Origin: Acidobacteriota bacterium
GTDB lineage: Bacteria; Acidobacteriota; Terriglobia; Acidiferrales; UBA7541
DNA: 40,111 nt
Reading direction: 5' to 3'
NCBI GenBank assembly: GCA_003224085.1
Contig: QHYK01000109.1
Span: forward strand, 1 to 40,111
The position numbers and the translations under genes are program-made. Shown piece by piece: positions 15,629 through 24,139 of this stretch. Each line of letters opens with the position of its first letter. Within the stretch, counting starts at the first letter, position 1. The notes beneath the pieces are model-generated. The model saw nothing but the letters and a program-made list of their open reading frames with translations, was not told the DNA's origin and searched no databases.

Positions 15629-16797
15629 AGGCACCTACGCTTGGAGTTCTCTCGGCGCTAATCACCTTCGTACTTTGCACGGTCCCTGCTGTGGAAGGCT
15701 CTGACGAGTGTTGTCGCCCAATAGCGAAAACAATCTGGTATCAGCAGCCCATCCACGACTTGACGCCGCAGGACGAAGCGGACGTTCTGAGAGTAGACGA
15801 CCAAAACGGGAGACCCGTTCTTGTGATTCACACATCGAAAAAAGCACGTGTTCGAACTTCAGGTTCATCTGAGTATCACGTGGCTCGGTCAGATGACGGG
15901 GGAAAGACACTAGAGCCTGTCACGCAGGATGTTCCTACGCCGTTCCTTACAAAAGACAGCGGATTCCTGGAAGCTCCCTCGCATCCTAGCGTCCTGTACC
16001 GCTATGTAAGCGAACTCGGGTTCTACGTGAGATCAGAAAACGGAGGTTTATCCTGGACAATACCCACCCATTTAATTAATGGAAAAACGCGAGAGAGCTT
16101 CGCGCTCGACCTTGGGGGAAGTACCTTTGACACAGTGAGATTCGATATCGTCGCGATTGACCCCGTGAGCCCGCTTACAATATTTGCGAACCTAACCGTG
16201 TCTCCTTGGACAGCGGTCACCTTTTACTACCCCGACTTCAAGCACACTGAAAGCATCGAAGATGTGAAGCAGCCTGAGAATACATTTGTTTCGCATGACG
16301 GTGGCGAAACCTGGAAGGAGTTTACTTCCGCGCTGCGACGCGGGGAGGCCTTGGGGATTAGCCCATCGGACCCAAAGGTGCTCTACGGCCACGGCCGAAG
16401 TGGAGTGGTCAAATCGATAGACGGCGGCATAACCTGGGAGCCTGTTGGCCAGCAGCGGGAACTGGAACTTCGCCCTTTGACAAGAGCAGATAAAGATGAG
16501 CAGACGCGATTGCTGAAGGGGCCAGTAGACTTACGCATTCGCCAGATTCTCGTCGACCCCGTGAACGAAAACATCGTTTATCTGGTCTCTAATAAGGGGC
16601 TAATCCGCTCGGTAGACGGTGGAGCAACATGGTGTCTCCTGAATCTTGGAGTTGATCAGATAGATTCTGCCCGTTCGATAGGCGTTAATCCTGCGCGACC
16701 ACGAGAGATATATGTTGGGACGACTCGGGGAGTCTTCTTTTCTTCAGACCGCGGATGTCATTTCTCCAAGATCTATCCGGCGGCCGGAGCATCCTAA
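15625..16797 (+). CDS. Secreted BNR/Ycf48-like beta-propeller protein
   Basis: 390 residues with a signal peptide (MKAPTLGVLSALITFVLCTVPAVEG). Repeated motifs of the type S-x-D-x-G-x-T-W mark propeller blades: VARSDDGGKTLEP, VRSENGGLSWTIP, VSHDGGETWKEF, VKSIDGGITWEP, IRSVDGGATWCLL, FFSSDRGCHFSKI. Each is followed by a strand containing VDP or SPSDP. Such BNR repeats occur in sialidases, Vps10-like and photosystem-assembly proteins, and in many acidobacterial secreted proteins; the sialidase catalytic residues are not evident. The ATG overlaps the upstream toxin-like tail, so it may once have been its partner, perhaps for immunity or binding (speculative). Confidence 0.85.
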   Translation: MKAPTLGVLSALITFVLCTVPAVEGSDECCRPIAKTIWYQQPIHDLTPQDEADVLRVDDQNGRPVLVIHTSKKARVRTSGSSEYHVARSDDGGKTLEPVTQDVPTPFLTKDSGFLEAPSHPSVLYRYVSELGFYVRSENGGLSWTIPTHLINGKTRESFALDLGGSTFDTVRFDIVAIDPVSPLTIFANLTVSPWTAVTFYYPDFKHTESIEDVKQPENTFVSHDGGETWKEFTSALRRGEALGISPSDPKVLYGHGRSGVVKSIDGGITWEPVGQQRELELRPLTRADKDEQTRLLKGPVDLRIRQILVDPVNENIVYLVSNKGLIRSVDGGATWCLLNLGVDQIDSARSIGVNPARPREIYVGTTRGVFFSSDRGCHFSKIYPAAGAS

Positions 16798-16806
16798 ACG
16801 CTATAA

Positions 16807-17031
16807 TGTCAATTCCCCGGCACATGCGTTACAGACTCAACCCGACAGGCGTTTGAGCTGGCGGGCGGCCCAGACGCTTCAGTCATCTGCCCGAACAACA
16901 ACTGCACCGGTATCCAAGCCTTCTTAGGCCAGGGCGGCACCACTGTGATTCAACGAGACTGGAAACCAAGCCTTTTCAATACGTTTGAGATTTTGACCAC
17001 ACGCGCGTATTCGATGGACCTGGATTTTTGA
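16807..17031 (+). pseudogene. Orphan C-terminal protein fragment
   Basis: A 74-codon open frame without a start codon, reading QFPGTCVTDSTRQAFELAGG, then SVICPNNNCTGIQAFLGQGG and ending in TRAYSMDLDF before TGA. The composition and paired Cys look like a real secreted protein, but the N-terminal part is missing and a TAA lies just upstream. I do not recognise the family. It is one of several gene ends left between 15057 and 21094. Confidence 0.45.
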
Positions 17032-17093
17032 AGGTGTTCGCCAAGGAGCGCGCAGCCTGACTCGCTACAGAGGGGGCATGGCTGGTTTCGGGC

Positions 17094-17775
17094 TCAGGAT
17101 TGGAGAGCAATACGGGAGCATCGCCTGATGTCACCGGTCAAGTTTGCCTTTAACATCCGGGCTACAGAACTCTGGTTTTTGAAATAGTTCGCGTAGGTTA
17201 ATTCCTGTCCCTCTCGCCTTGAGTAGCTTCGTGATTCCCTTTTGAAAGCCACTAGAATTTGGTCAATGCAGGCTTTCGTAAGTTTGCGCCACTTATTGAA
17301 GTGGGTCGGATAGTACTCCGGCCACTGTCCGTGTAGTTGCGCACTCAGATCGGGATCACCCCACTTTGCGCCGACCTCCGTTAAACCGCGAACAACGAGG
17401 CTGAATAGTGCGAAGTATTCATAGGATTTCAAATTTCGGATGTAAAGCTTATCTCCCGCCAACTTGCTTCTGCCTTCCCACAACGCCACATCAAGAAGGT
17501 AAAGCTGAAAAGCCAGTTCTACCGGCGCTTCACGAATCCTTTCGTAGCGCTCACCTTCGAATAAATCCGCCACGTTTTTTGCAACGGCGGGACCTAAGCG
17601 CGGCTTGGACCAGTAGAAACTCGCAATTAACTGCGTAAGCCATTTAATGCTCGTCCCGTACTTAATGCCGACGCTACGCAATTCGCGGCTCCGCTGCTTC
17701 CACTCGCGGTTTCGGCGCTCATAGAAGAATCCTTTGTTACGAAAGAAGCGGCCCCAGCGTGAGTGCTGGAGGATC
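17094..17775 (-). pseudogene. C-terminal remnant of an AIPR-like (abortive infection) protein
   Basis: The minus-strand frame from about 17775 reads FRNKGFFYERRNREWKQR, then WLTQLIASFYWSKPRLGPAV and YEYFALFSLVVRGL, to TGA at 17094-17096. The FFYERR-x-x-EW block followed by a helical segment with a buried aromatic run is how the end of AIPR family proteins (phage-abortive-infection, usually over 500 residues) looks. Only about 225 residues remain; farther upstream the frame continues as antisense of the integrase without protein character. The break coincides with the start of the integrase gene, so the insertion probably removed the N-terminal half. Family call is from memory and moderate. 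Confidence 0.5.
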
Positions 17776-17810
17776 CGCGGTACCCTCAACTGCAATGGGA
17801 GATCAGAACA

Positions 17811-19205
17811 ATGGGCACAACTACCGAGACGAAGGAAACGGGACAAAGTAAAAGAGACCCCGGCAGAGGTTCCATATACAAGCAGAAATATCGAACCTCT
17901 GACGGGGAGCTGCAAGAAAGTCGCTTCTGGTCGATCAAGTACTACAAGCACGGCGTGCCGTTTCGCGAAAATTCCCACTCGCAGAAGTGGGGCGTTGCAG
18001 AGCGTCTGCTCCGGAAACGGCTCGGCGAAATTGACGCTGGTGTGTTCGTTCCTCCGGCTGCCGAGCGGTTGCTTTACAAGGATCTGAGAGTCGCTCTGTT
18101 TGCCGATTACCGCGCGAACGTCCGAAAATCTCTTCTGAAGCACGCTGACGGAACGGAGTATATCTGTGGTGTCTCTGCGCTGGATGATTTTTTCGCGGGC
18201 GACCGCGCGGCAGAGGTCACGACTCCGCGCATCCGCGAATTCATTGCCAAGCTGCAGCGCCAGAGATCACCGAATGCCACCATTAACCGCTCCCTCGCCT
18301 TGCTCCGTCGCATGTTCAGGCTGGCCTTCGAAGACGGCAGCTTGCGCGTGGTTCCGCACTTTCCGATGCTAAAGGAGAGCAACGTGCGGAAGGGGTTCGT
18401 TGTTCACGATCAATACTCGCTGTTGCGTGACGCGCTTCCCGACTACCTAAAACCGGTTCTTTCGATGGGTTATTACACGGGCATGAGGCAAGGAGAAATT
18501 CTTCCCCTGCGCTGGGACCAAGTAAACTTCAGAGACGGCCAAGTTTTGCTCGACCCGGGAACGACCAAGAATGACGAGCCCCGAATCGTTCCTCTTACGG
18601 GCGACCTGCTCGCGATCCTCGAAATGCAATTTGATCGCCACAAACTGGAATGCCCGCAATGTCCGTTTATCTTCTTCTATCGGGGAAGGAAGATCGGAGT
18701 GTTTCGGAAGGTATGGCGGAACACCTGCGTCCGTCTCGGGCTCGCTCGCTTTGTTTGCGTGCACTGTGGAAAATCAACGGTCGGGACCAAACAGTGTGCT
18801 CCATGTTCAAAGCTAGGGAAGCAAAACAAGCGGCGCTACGAGGGTTTGCTGTTTCACGATCTACGACGCACTGGGGTGCGCAACTTAGTCCGCGCTGGCG
18901 TTCCGGAACGGGTTGCCATGGATGTCTCCGGCCACAAGACCAGAGCCGTGTTCGATCGCTACAATATCGTGAACGAACGCGACCTCAGAGACGCGGCCCA
19001 GAAGCTGAGTCGGTATCTCTCGGCCGAGTTTGGGCATAGTTCGGGCATAGGAGCGATCCGTAAGGGGAAATCGGAATTGGAGGAAAACGGCAAGTCCTTC
19101 TCCGGCAAGGCGAAAGATTGGCTGGGAGGCCTGGACTCGAACCAGGATAGCCAGATCCAGAGTCTGGAGTCCTACCAATTGGACGACCTCCCAAAACCCG
19201 CATAA
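17811..19205 (+). CDS. Tyrosine recombinase (integrase) with zinc-ribbon insertion, 3' end overlapping tRNA-Gln
   Basis: 464 residues from ATG 17811 (GGGAG upstream). The N-terminal arm/core-binding domain is followed by the catalytic domain: YYTGMRQGEILPLRW (Arg I), then HDLRRTGVRNL (His and Arg II), SGHKTRAVFDRYN (His and the nucleophile Tyr). Between boxes I and II lies an insertion with CPQC and CVHC-x9-CAPC, a probable zinc ribbon. Site-specific recombinases of this type insert elements at tRNA 3' ends. The last 25-28 codons (from GGLDSNQDSQIQSLESYQ) are simply the antisense of the tRNA-Gln gene, so the gene end belongs to the attachment site. It reads toward the tRNA, with the element lying to the left. 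Confidence 0.93.
   Translation: MGTTTETKETGQSKRDPGRGSIYKQKYRTSDGELQESRFWSIKYYKHGVPFRENSHSQKWGVAERLLRKRLGEIDAGVFVPPAAERLLYKDLRVALFADYRANVRKSLLKHADGTEYICGVSALDDFFAGDRAAEVTTPRIREFIAKLQRQRSPNATINRSLALLRRMFRLAFEDGSLRVVPHFPMLKESNVRKGFVVHDQYSLLRDALPDYLKPVLSMGYYTGMRQGEILPLRWDQVNFRDGQVLLDPGTTKNDEPRIVPLTGDLLAILEMQFDRHKLECPQCPFIFFYRGRKIGVFRKVWRNTCVRLGLARFVCVHCGKSTVGTKQCAPCSKLGKQNKRRYEGLLFHDLRRTGVRNLVRAGVPERVAMDVSGHKTRAVFDRYNIVNERDLRDAAQKLSRYLSAEFGHSSGIGAIRKGKSELEENGKSFSGKAKDWLGGLDSNQDSQIQSLESYQLDDLPKPA
19119..19193 (-). tRNA. tRNA-Gln (anticodon CTG)
   Basis: A complete cloverleaf on the minus strand: acceptor TGGGAGG/CCTCCCA, D arm GTCC-AATTGGTA-GGAC, anticodon arm CCAGA-CTCTGGA-TCTGG with anticodon CTG, short variable CTAT, T arm CCTGG-TTCGAGT-CCAGG, discriminator G and encoded CCA (19121-19119). 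All stems pair. The whole gene lies inside the 3' end of the integrase coding frame on the other strand; its 3' end faces the integrase, the usual arrangement for an integrated element at a tRNA attachment site. The tRNA remains intact. Confidence 0.95.
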
Positions 19206-19219
19206 ACAAAGGCTATTCG

Positions 19220-19892
19220 CTACTTTCTCGCTCTGGAAGCATGTCGCACTTGACCCGTTCTTGACCCGTTGAGAGCCTTTGTGAGCCTTGACCCGACCTT
19301 CGCAACTGCGGCGGTCTTGTCGGCTTCAATGACGATGTTGTATCGCTCAAACACTTCCCTCGTTTTGTGACCAGGCAAGCTCATTGCGACGCCTTCACTG
19401 ATTCCTTCCTCCCGCAAATTTCGAACTGCCGAACGGCGCAAGTCATGAATATGCAAGCCACTGTACTTCCCGTATCCGCCGTTAATCTTGGCGTTTTCTC
19501 CTGTCTTGTCGAGTGTTCCCAATCCCGCATGAACGCAGGCAGTTTGCCACGCCTTGCGAAAATTCCCTACTGGAAAAATTGCGCCGACGGGCTCCTTCTC
19601 AGGAACCACTGAGAGCCGCTCAAAAACTTCGCCGGAAGGGGAAATCGTTCGCGCTCTGTCGTTCTTTGTCTATGCGGCACTCACGCGAATCATTCGCGCC
19701 GACCAATCGACTTGCGACCATTTGCAACTTCTTCGCCTCACCAAGACGGCATCCATCAGTGTACAAGAAAAGGGCGAGTCCGCGTAGACGCTCGGGCAGT
19801 TCTGGCAGTTCTTTGAACAGGTTGACGAACTGCTCTGGCGTGCAGACACCTCGACGCGCGTCCGCCCAATGCAATACTGGAAAGCGCTGCAC
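19220..19892 (-). pseudogene. Second tyrosine recombinase, truncated and frameshifted
   Basis: The 3' part (19609-19220) has GLHIHDLRRSAVRNLREEG and LPGHKTREVFERYNI, holding the His-Arg, His and Tyr of the active site. The 5' part (about 19870-19625), in another frame, has FTPEQFVNLFKELPELPERL-type sequence and LYTDGCRLGEAKKL with the first Arg; the sequence between them (CRIDKERQSANDF) is out of frame. The N-terminal arm-binding domain is missing. Residues differ clearly from the intact integrase at 17811-19205, so it is a separate, older element. It reads toward the 5' side of the tRNA-Gln gene, so the two integrases converge on the tRNA. Confidence 0.75.
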
Positions 19893-19926
19893 CGTAGATT
19901 GCGAGTACGTCAGTTGTGCCTATCAT
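19870..19926 (-). pseudogene. 5' stub of a small membrane protein
   Basis: From ATG 19926 the frame reads MIGTTDVLAIYGAALSSIALG and then passes into off-frame integrase sequence. The start of a one-helix hypothetical protein seems to be cut at the recombinase remnant's edge. Very short, so only tentative. Confidence 0.3.
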
Positions 19927-20288
19927 GAGCTCGATTGTTATGTTACCGGAAGGAATTGAGCCTAAAGCATTTAGCGGCGAACCCTTTCGCAGCCCCGCGA
20001 CGAATAAGCGGGCACACCACGCGTGAGTGAGTGCCGAAGCGCGAGAAATACCCCAACCGCGGAGAAGGAGCGCTCCTTTCTTCAAGTTCCTATTGCTGCC
20101 GGAACCCCGTCCTAATCTGGCGGTGGCGGAAGAGTCTGTCTGATTCAGTCTCTCCATTAGCATCTACTCTTCGTCGGAAGTTTGAAACCGTCGTCCGGCC
20201 CGGGCGGGGTGCTCCGCGACCATCCGAAAAGTAGCGATTGAACGCGTAGGCTTCGCACGATACGCTTGCCCGCATCGGAGTCAATTCC
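19927..20288. other. Intergenic stretch, nothing firm
   Basis: Upstream of the secreted protein at 20289. A minus-strand region near 19960-19990 has a GGCTCAATTCC element slightly reminiscent of a tRNA T arm, but no cloverleaf could be folded. No gene recognised. Confidence 0.4.
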
Positions 20289-20828
20289 ATGCGAAAAATG
20301 TTGGTCCTCATGGTCATTGTGAGCGTGACCGCTTATGCCCAACAACCCGCCGGTTTGGAAGATACTTTGGTGTGGATGCACAATTTTGTAGCTGACAACG
20401 GAAGCCAGTTCACTGGGCAGAGAAATACTGATAAGGGAGCATGCAAGCTGGGTACGCCAAACTGCGAGCCGCGCCATGATGTTACAACTTTCGATAGTCA
20501 CGGTTGTCTCGCTACGATAAAGTGGTCAGTTGCTTTGAACTATAAAGATGTCGGCACCCACACCTACCGCTTTTCGCTGAAAGACCTTGACCCCAATAGC
20601 GTAGCTTCGGTGAAAGACAATCCCTTCGAGAATGCCGTAGTCGTGGAAACAACAAATAGCGAAAAAAGGGTCACAGAATCTTTTACTCTGCCGAGTGGAA
20701 AGGCCGAAGAAGGGAACAAACACACGCGGGTTGAACTTGTCTTTGATAAGGGAGATAACGCCAGACGTTTCGTGAAAGCTTTCAAGCAAGCGATTCAACT
20801 CTGTGGGGGAAAACCGTCCGTATTTTAG
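20289..20828 (+). CDS. Secreted hypothetical protein
   Basis: 179 residues starting at ATG 20289 with GGAG nine bases upstream. A signal peptide (MRKMLVLMVIVSVTAYAQQ) is followed by a compact alpha/beta-looking domain with two likely disulfide Cys pairs (GACKLGTPNCEP; SHGCLATIKW) and a last Cys (IQLCGGKP). Motifs such as GTHTYRFSLKDLDPNSV and THTRVELVFDKGDNARRFVKAFKQAI suggest a beta sheet closed by a C-terminal helix. No family recognised; such proteins are common in acidobacterial genomes. It is the one intact cargo-like gene to the right of the integrases. Confidence 0.7.
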   Translation: MRKMLVLMVIVSVTAYAQQPAGLEDTLVWMHNFVADNGSQFTGQRNTDKGACKLGTPNCEPRHDVTTFDSHGCLATIKWSVALNYKDVGTHTYRFSLKDLDPNSVASVKDNPFENAVVVETTNSEKRVTESFTLPSGKAEEGNKHTRVELVFDKGDNARRFVKAFKQAIQLCGGKPSVF

Positions 20829-20834
20829 GTGGTT

Positions 20835-21005
20835 ATGGGACCTGCTGTTAGCATCATCATCTGCGGCCTAATCGCAATTGCAGCTGGCGTGCGAGGAAAG
20901 GACAACTCAACGAAGACGGGGTTATCCTGGAAAATCATTGGAACGGTCCCGGCGGAAGGCGCGAATGTCTGCCCGTTCTGCCCGTTCTCAACGCGAGAAA
21001 TGTAA
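20835..21005 (+). CDS. Small membrane peptide, possibly truncated
   Basis: 56 residues from ATG 20835, seven bases after the previous stop, with AGGTGG upstream. It begins with one hydrophobic helix (MGPAVSIIICGLIAIAAGVRG) followed by KTGLSWKIIGTVPA. The last residues (NVCPFCPFSTREM) are the antisense of the XRE gene fragment, so the original 3' end is lost. Too small to classify. Confidence 0.35.
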   Translation: MGPAVSIIICGLIAIAAGVRGKDNSTKTGLSWKIIGTVPAEGANVCPFCPFSTREM

Positions 21006-21094
21006 GGCCGGACAAGCCCGGCCGCCCGTTCGATATCATCCTGACTCAAGTTCTTTGCGTCGCGGATTTCCCGGAGTCTTTGACCAATAATCAT
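20975..21094 (-). pseudogene. 5' fragment of an XRE-type helix-turn-helix regulator
   Basis: The frame from ATG 21094 reads MIIGQRLREIRDAKNLSQDDIERAAGLVRPYISRVENG, a standard XRE DNA-binding domain. After ENG the expected threshold helices (VPSVETLEKMARALEVPL in relatives) are absent; the frame continues as antisense of the neighbouring small membrane gene to 20825. The gene is therefore cut around 20975-20990 and fused to foreign sequence. The remaining 89-residue frame could still make a DNA-binding peptide. Confidence 0.65.
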
Positions 21095-21104
21095 GTGAGA
21101 CAGA

Positions 21105-22007
21105 CTACTTTCCGTTCCATAGATCCCAAAACTGTTTCACTGTCGCCGGTGCGTGCCCCGAGTAGTGGTTGTTCGCAAACGCAAAGATTTTTCGGATACG
21201 CTTATCTTCCACAAGACGCCGCAGCACGACTACCCAACTTCTAAGGTCGTTCTGCCTGTCGATCACTGTCCTGTCCCAAGTCGTCGTTTGTTCCTCAATG
21301 TCCTTGCGATTGCCGAGCCAGCGGACATAGGCAAAGTCGGCAGTGACCAAATCCAGAGCGCCCTTCATCTCCCACGGCCTGGGCATGAACGACGTGTCAG
21401 TCAACGCCAGGGCAACGTTGTGGTCGCGGAGCACATCCCTCAGCCGGGCGTCGAGCCAGTCTTTGTTGCGAACCTCTACGGCGAAGCGACCAGCCTTCGG
21501 GTCCGCCGCTCGTTTGAAGAAGGACTGCAAACGACCGCGAAACTCATCGGGACTCTTAAGGACCCACTTATCGAATTTTGGGAATTGCAGCAGCATTGGG
21601 CCGAGCTTGTCTCCCAACAGGTGCATTCTCTCGATGAACTCATCGAACTCTGGCTGACAATCCACAAGGACTTTTTCATGCGTAATGACCTGGGGAATCT
21701 TCACCGCGAAGATGAAATCTCTTGGGGTCTTCCCGTTCCAATTTGTGACCGTCGAAGCAGCGGGAGTGCCGTAGAACGTGCTATCGATCTCGACCGTTTG
21801 AAACTGAGTGGAATAGTGACGGAGAAAATCCTTCGACCGCATGCCTATCGGATAGAAGGAGCCTTCCCAACCTGCCGCAGTGAAAGAGGAAGTTCCGAGA
21901 AAAATGCCGGGCAGACAGAAGGGGCGGTCCGGTCTTGCCGGTTCCGCAGCTTCCATCTGAAATAGGGTCGGCTGGCGTATCGGTTCGACTTCCGGGCGCT
22001 TCGTCAT
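21105..22007 (-). CDS. DUF72 (YecE-like) protein
   Basis: 300 residues from ATG 22007 (a TTG lies two codons upstream). The DUF72 TIM-barrel signatures are clear: FLGTSSFTAAGWEGSFYP, then FLRHYSTQFQTVEIDSTFYGTP, FIFAVKIPQVITH, LGPMLLQFP, FAVEVRNKDW and the C-terminal FANNHYSGHAPATVKQF. The biochemical role of the family is still unclear; nuclease-like or sugar-isomerase-like TIM-barrel activities have been proposed. Single gene, no partner on the same strand nearby; a 900-base stretch separates it from hpnI. Confidence 0.93.
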   Translation of the reverse strand: MTKRPEVEPIRQPTLFQMEAAEPARPDRPFCLPGIFLGTSSFTAAGWEGSFYPIGMRSKDFLRHYSTQFQTVEIDSTFYGTPAASTVTNWNGKTPRDFIFAVKIPQVITHEKVLVDCQPEFDEFIERMHLLGDKLGPMLLQFPKFDKWVLKSPDEFRGRLQSFFKRAADPKAGRFAVEVRNKDWLDARLRDVLRDHNVALALTDTSFMPRPWEMKGALDLVTADFAYVRWLGNRKDIEEQTTTWDRTVIDRQNDLRSWVVVLRRLVEDKRIRKIFAFANNHYSGHAPATVKQFWDLWNGK

Positions 22008-22921
22008 GAGCAAAGTATAGGTAGGAATTCGACTCCGCTCAACGACGGTCGGGGCCCTGGGGAGGTTCTGCTAGTGCCAACCTTTCCGATTAGCGCGTTT
22101 GGACGTAGCCGCCCGGCGGCGGACGCTTCGCGTGGCTGGTGTTGTTTTTTTTTTTTTGCCCTTGGGATGAGATGGCGGTTATTACTTCCGGAGGTTACGA
22201 TACTTATATAAGCTAGTAATCGTGGCAAACGGACGCTGGGTGCTGGGTGTTAGTGGAAATGAATGCTGGTGCAGAAACTGCAGCTTTCCAAACGCTCCGC
22301 CAAATGCATTCCAGAATGCGTCCAGAACCGACCAACACCAACAAGAGTATCCAGACGCCTTACCCTCGATGAGCCTCTCTCCCTACGCACAGAAGTATTA
22401 CCGGTTCAAATATATTCCGAGGCGTTGTGCAGCCGGAGAGACTGTCGGCGACATCATCCAAGCCACTCCGGCGCGGCGCGACTGCGATTTTCACAGGAGC
22501 TTTACGATTACGGATGATGGCCGAGTCTTCTGGACATTGGAGCCGCGAGCAGCCACTCTCACCGACATTCAAACGATTAGTCCGCAAGCGGGACGTGTTG
22601 CTCCGAGTACCCACTTGTCCGGGAACCCCGCTTTGTCACAGTGCTTGTCCGAACGCATTCCGCAGAGGACTGCTGGCGATGACCTTCGTATCACCTTTCG
22701 TAAAATCTTGTACTTCTGGAACCCAAGTTTTCTGAGCCCCATTTCTAATTTTGGAACAATTTCCCGAATAACTCTGGTCTGGCAGGTCCTTTGGCAAAGC
22801 TAGCCACAATGCTTGTTTCCTCGATCCAGGCCCAACAAAAAACTCCAGGCGCCTATCGCTGTCCCGGTAGAAAAGAACCGGCACGCCGTGGCAACTCGCT
22901 TCCGCCAGCGGCATAAACGAA
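22008..22921. other. 900-base stretch without a recognised gene
   Basis: Contains a 13-T run at 22145-22157 and several short open frames without family signal. Just behind hpnI on the minus strand a 41-codon frame (MIRLCRWRKRVATACRFFST...) begins with ATGA overlap to the hpnI stop and holds one hydrophobic helix; it may be the truncated start of a further operon gene. hpnK, often near hpnI, is not found here. Confidence 0.4.
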
Positions 22922-24097
22922 TCATCTCGCTGGTTTTACGCCTCCGCCAATCGGCACCATTTGCCCCCGGCGGATGGTGTAATCCACCGAGTTCCACCGG
23001 ACGCGGTTGGAAGCGAAGCTTGCGAGCCAAACCAAAAAATAAACAGCGTCCCGCGCCGGCACCAACCAGAGATTTCGCTTCAGGACCTCGTCCCCGACTC
23101 CCCAAACACCCACCGTCCAAGCCATGGCCAATCGCAGGACCAGGTAGGTGGCGAAATATGCGCCGGCGATCCACGGCGCCGGCGCAAGCAGAACTGCCAG
23201 CACGGTCCACGGAAGCCCCTGCGTAAAGAGCAGCCCCAAGTAGGATAGAGGCCTACACAACCGCACCGTACGCGCCCAACGCAATTGATGCTCCCAGAAC
23301 CCGCGCAAAGTTTGTGCCGGATACATGGTCCAAACGGTCTCTTGCGAAAGGACAATTTCTCCACCGGCTTTGAAGATTCTCAAGCCAAGTTCGTAATCAT
23401 CCGCCAGGGTATCAGCGAGGGCTTCGAACCCTCCCATTTTCCGGACCCACTCTTTCGTTGTGACAATGGAGGCTCCCAGCACGAAGCGGACTCCTTCTTT
23501 CCATCGCGCCATCAACACCCCCGCGAAGAAATCGCTGGCGGCTCCGATCGCTTCCAGTTTTGCGCCGAGGTTTTCCTGTGCGATCGCACGATAGAAAGAA
23601 GTCACAGCGCCGATTTTTTTCTCACTTAGCGGGGCGACAACGCCGCGAAGATAGTTTGGCCCGACCCGTACATCTCCGTCTGTGAGCACTAGCACGTCGT
23701 ACCGTGCTTCCCGGGCCAGCATCGCTAGTTTGCTTACCTTGCGGTTCGCGCCGAGATTGGTCGAGTTGGCGAACAATCGGATTTTTCGTTGGGGAAATTC
23801 CGCCGTGATTTCGCGGATGAGCGGAACGGCCGGATCGTTCTCATCATTCACGGCGAAAAGGATTTCGTATTCCGGATAATCCTGTTTGCAGAAACTCACG
23901 AAGTTCTCATAAGAACCGAAGTCCATGCCGCGCACGGGCTTGAGCAGGCTCGCGGGCGGATGATATTCCGTGGGTGTTTGCCCCTGTTTCCTTCCGAAAA
24001 ACCCGAGGGCTGCCATAATGGAAAGGAAGTAGTAAACGAACGGCGCTGTCGCCAAGAGCAGCACCAGGCCACGCCACAGAGCGGAATAAGAAGTCAT
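22922..24097 (-). CDS. hpnI: HpnI: hopanoid (bacteriohopanetetrol) GlcNAc-type glycosyltransferase
   Basis: 391 residues of the GT21, ceramide-glucosyltransferase-like family. An N-terminal transmembrane helix is followed by the GT-A domain: PPASLLKPVRGMD, YEILFAVNDENDPAVPLI, VLVLTDGDVRVGPNYL (the D-x-D region), LADDYELGLRI, and the acceptor-site motif HQLRWARTVR (Q-x-x-R-W). Two or three C-terminal membrane helices follow. HpnI transfers N-acetylglucosamine to bacteriohopanetetrol, leading to BHT-glucosamine and then, through HpnK and HpnJ, to BHT cyclitol ether. Presence of hpnJ three genes upstream in the same direction supports the assignment. The spacing to the upstream transporter is 42 bases. 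Confidence 0.9.
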   Translation of the reverse strand: MTSYSALWRGLVLLLATAPFVYYFLSIMAALGFFGRKQGQTPTEYHPPASLLKPVRGMDFGSYENFVSFCKQDYPEYEILFAVNDENDPAVPLIREITAEFPQRKIRLFANSTNLGANRKVSKLAMLAREARYDVLVLTDGDVRVGPNYLRGVVAPLSEKKIGAVTSFYRAIAQENLGAKLEAIGAASDFFAGVLMARWKEGVRFVLGASIVTTKEWVRKMGGFEALADTLADDYELGLRIFKAGGEIVLSQETVWTMYPAQTLRGFWEHQLRWARTVRLCRPLSYLGLLFTQGLPWTVLAVLLAPAPWIAGAYFATYLVLRLAMAWTVGVWGVGDEVLKRNLWLVPARDAVYFLVWLASFASNRVRWNSVDYTIRRGQMVPIGGGVKPAR

Positions 24098-24139
24098 GAA
24101 AATCGGCTCATGGTAATGGAGAAGTTCGGAGATTTCGGT

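Noticed and set aside
19940-20010. Decayed tRNA with GGCTCAATTCC as T arm
   Set aside because: No acceptor, D or anticodon stem could be paired.
22222-22803. 193-codon plus-strand frame left of hpnI
   Set aside because: No RBS, low protein character and competing frames on both strands; left as unassigned sequence.
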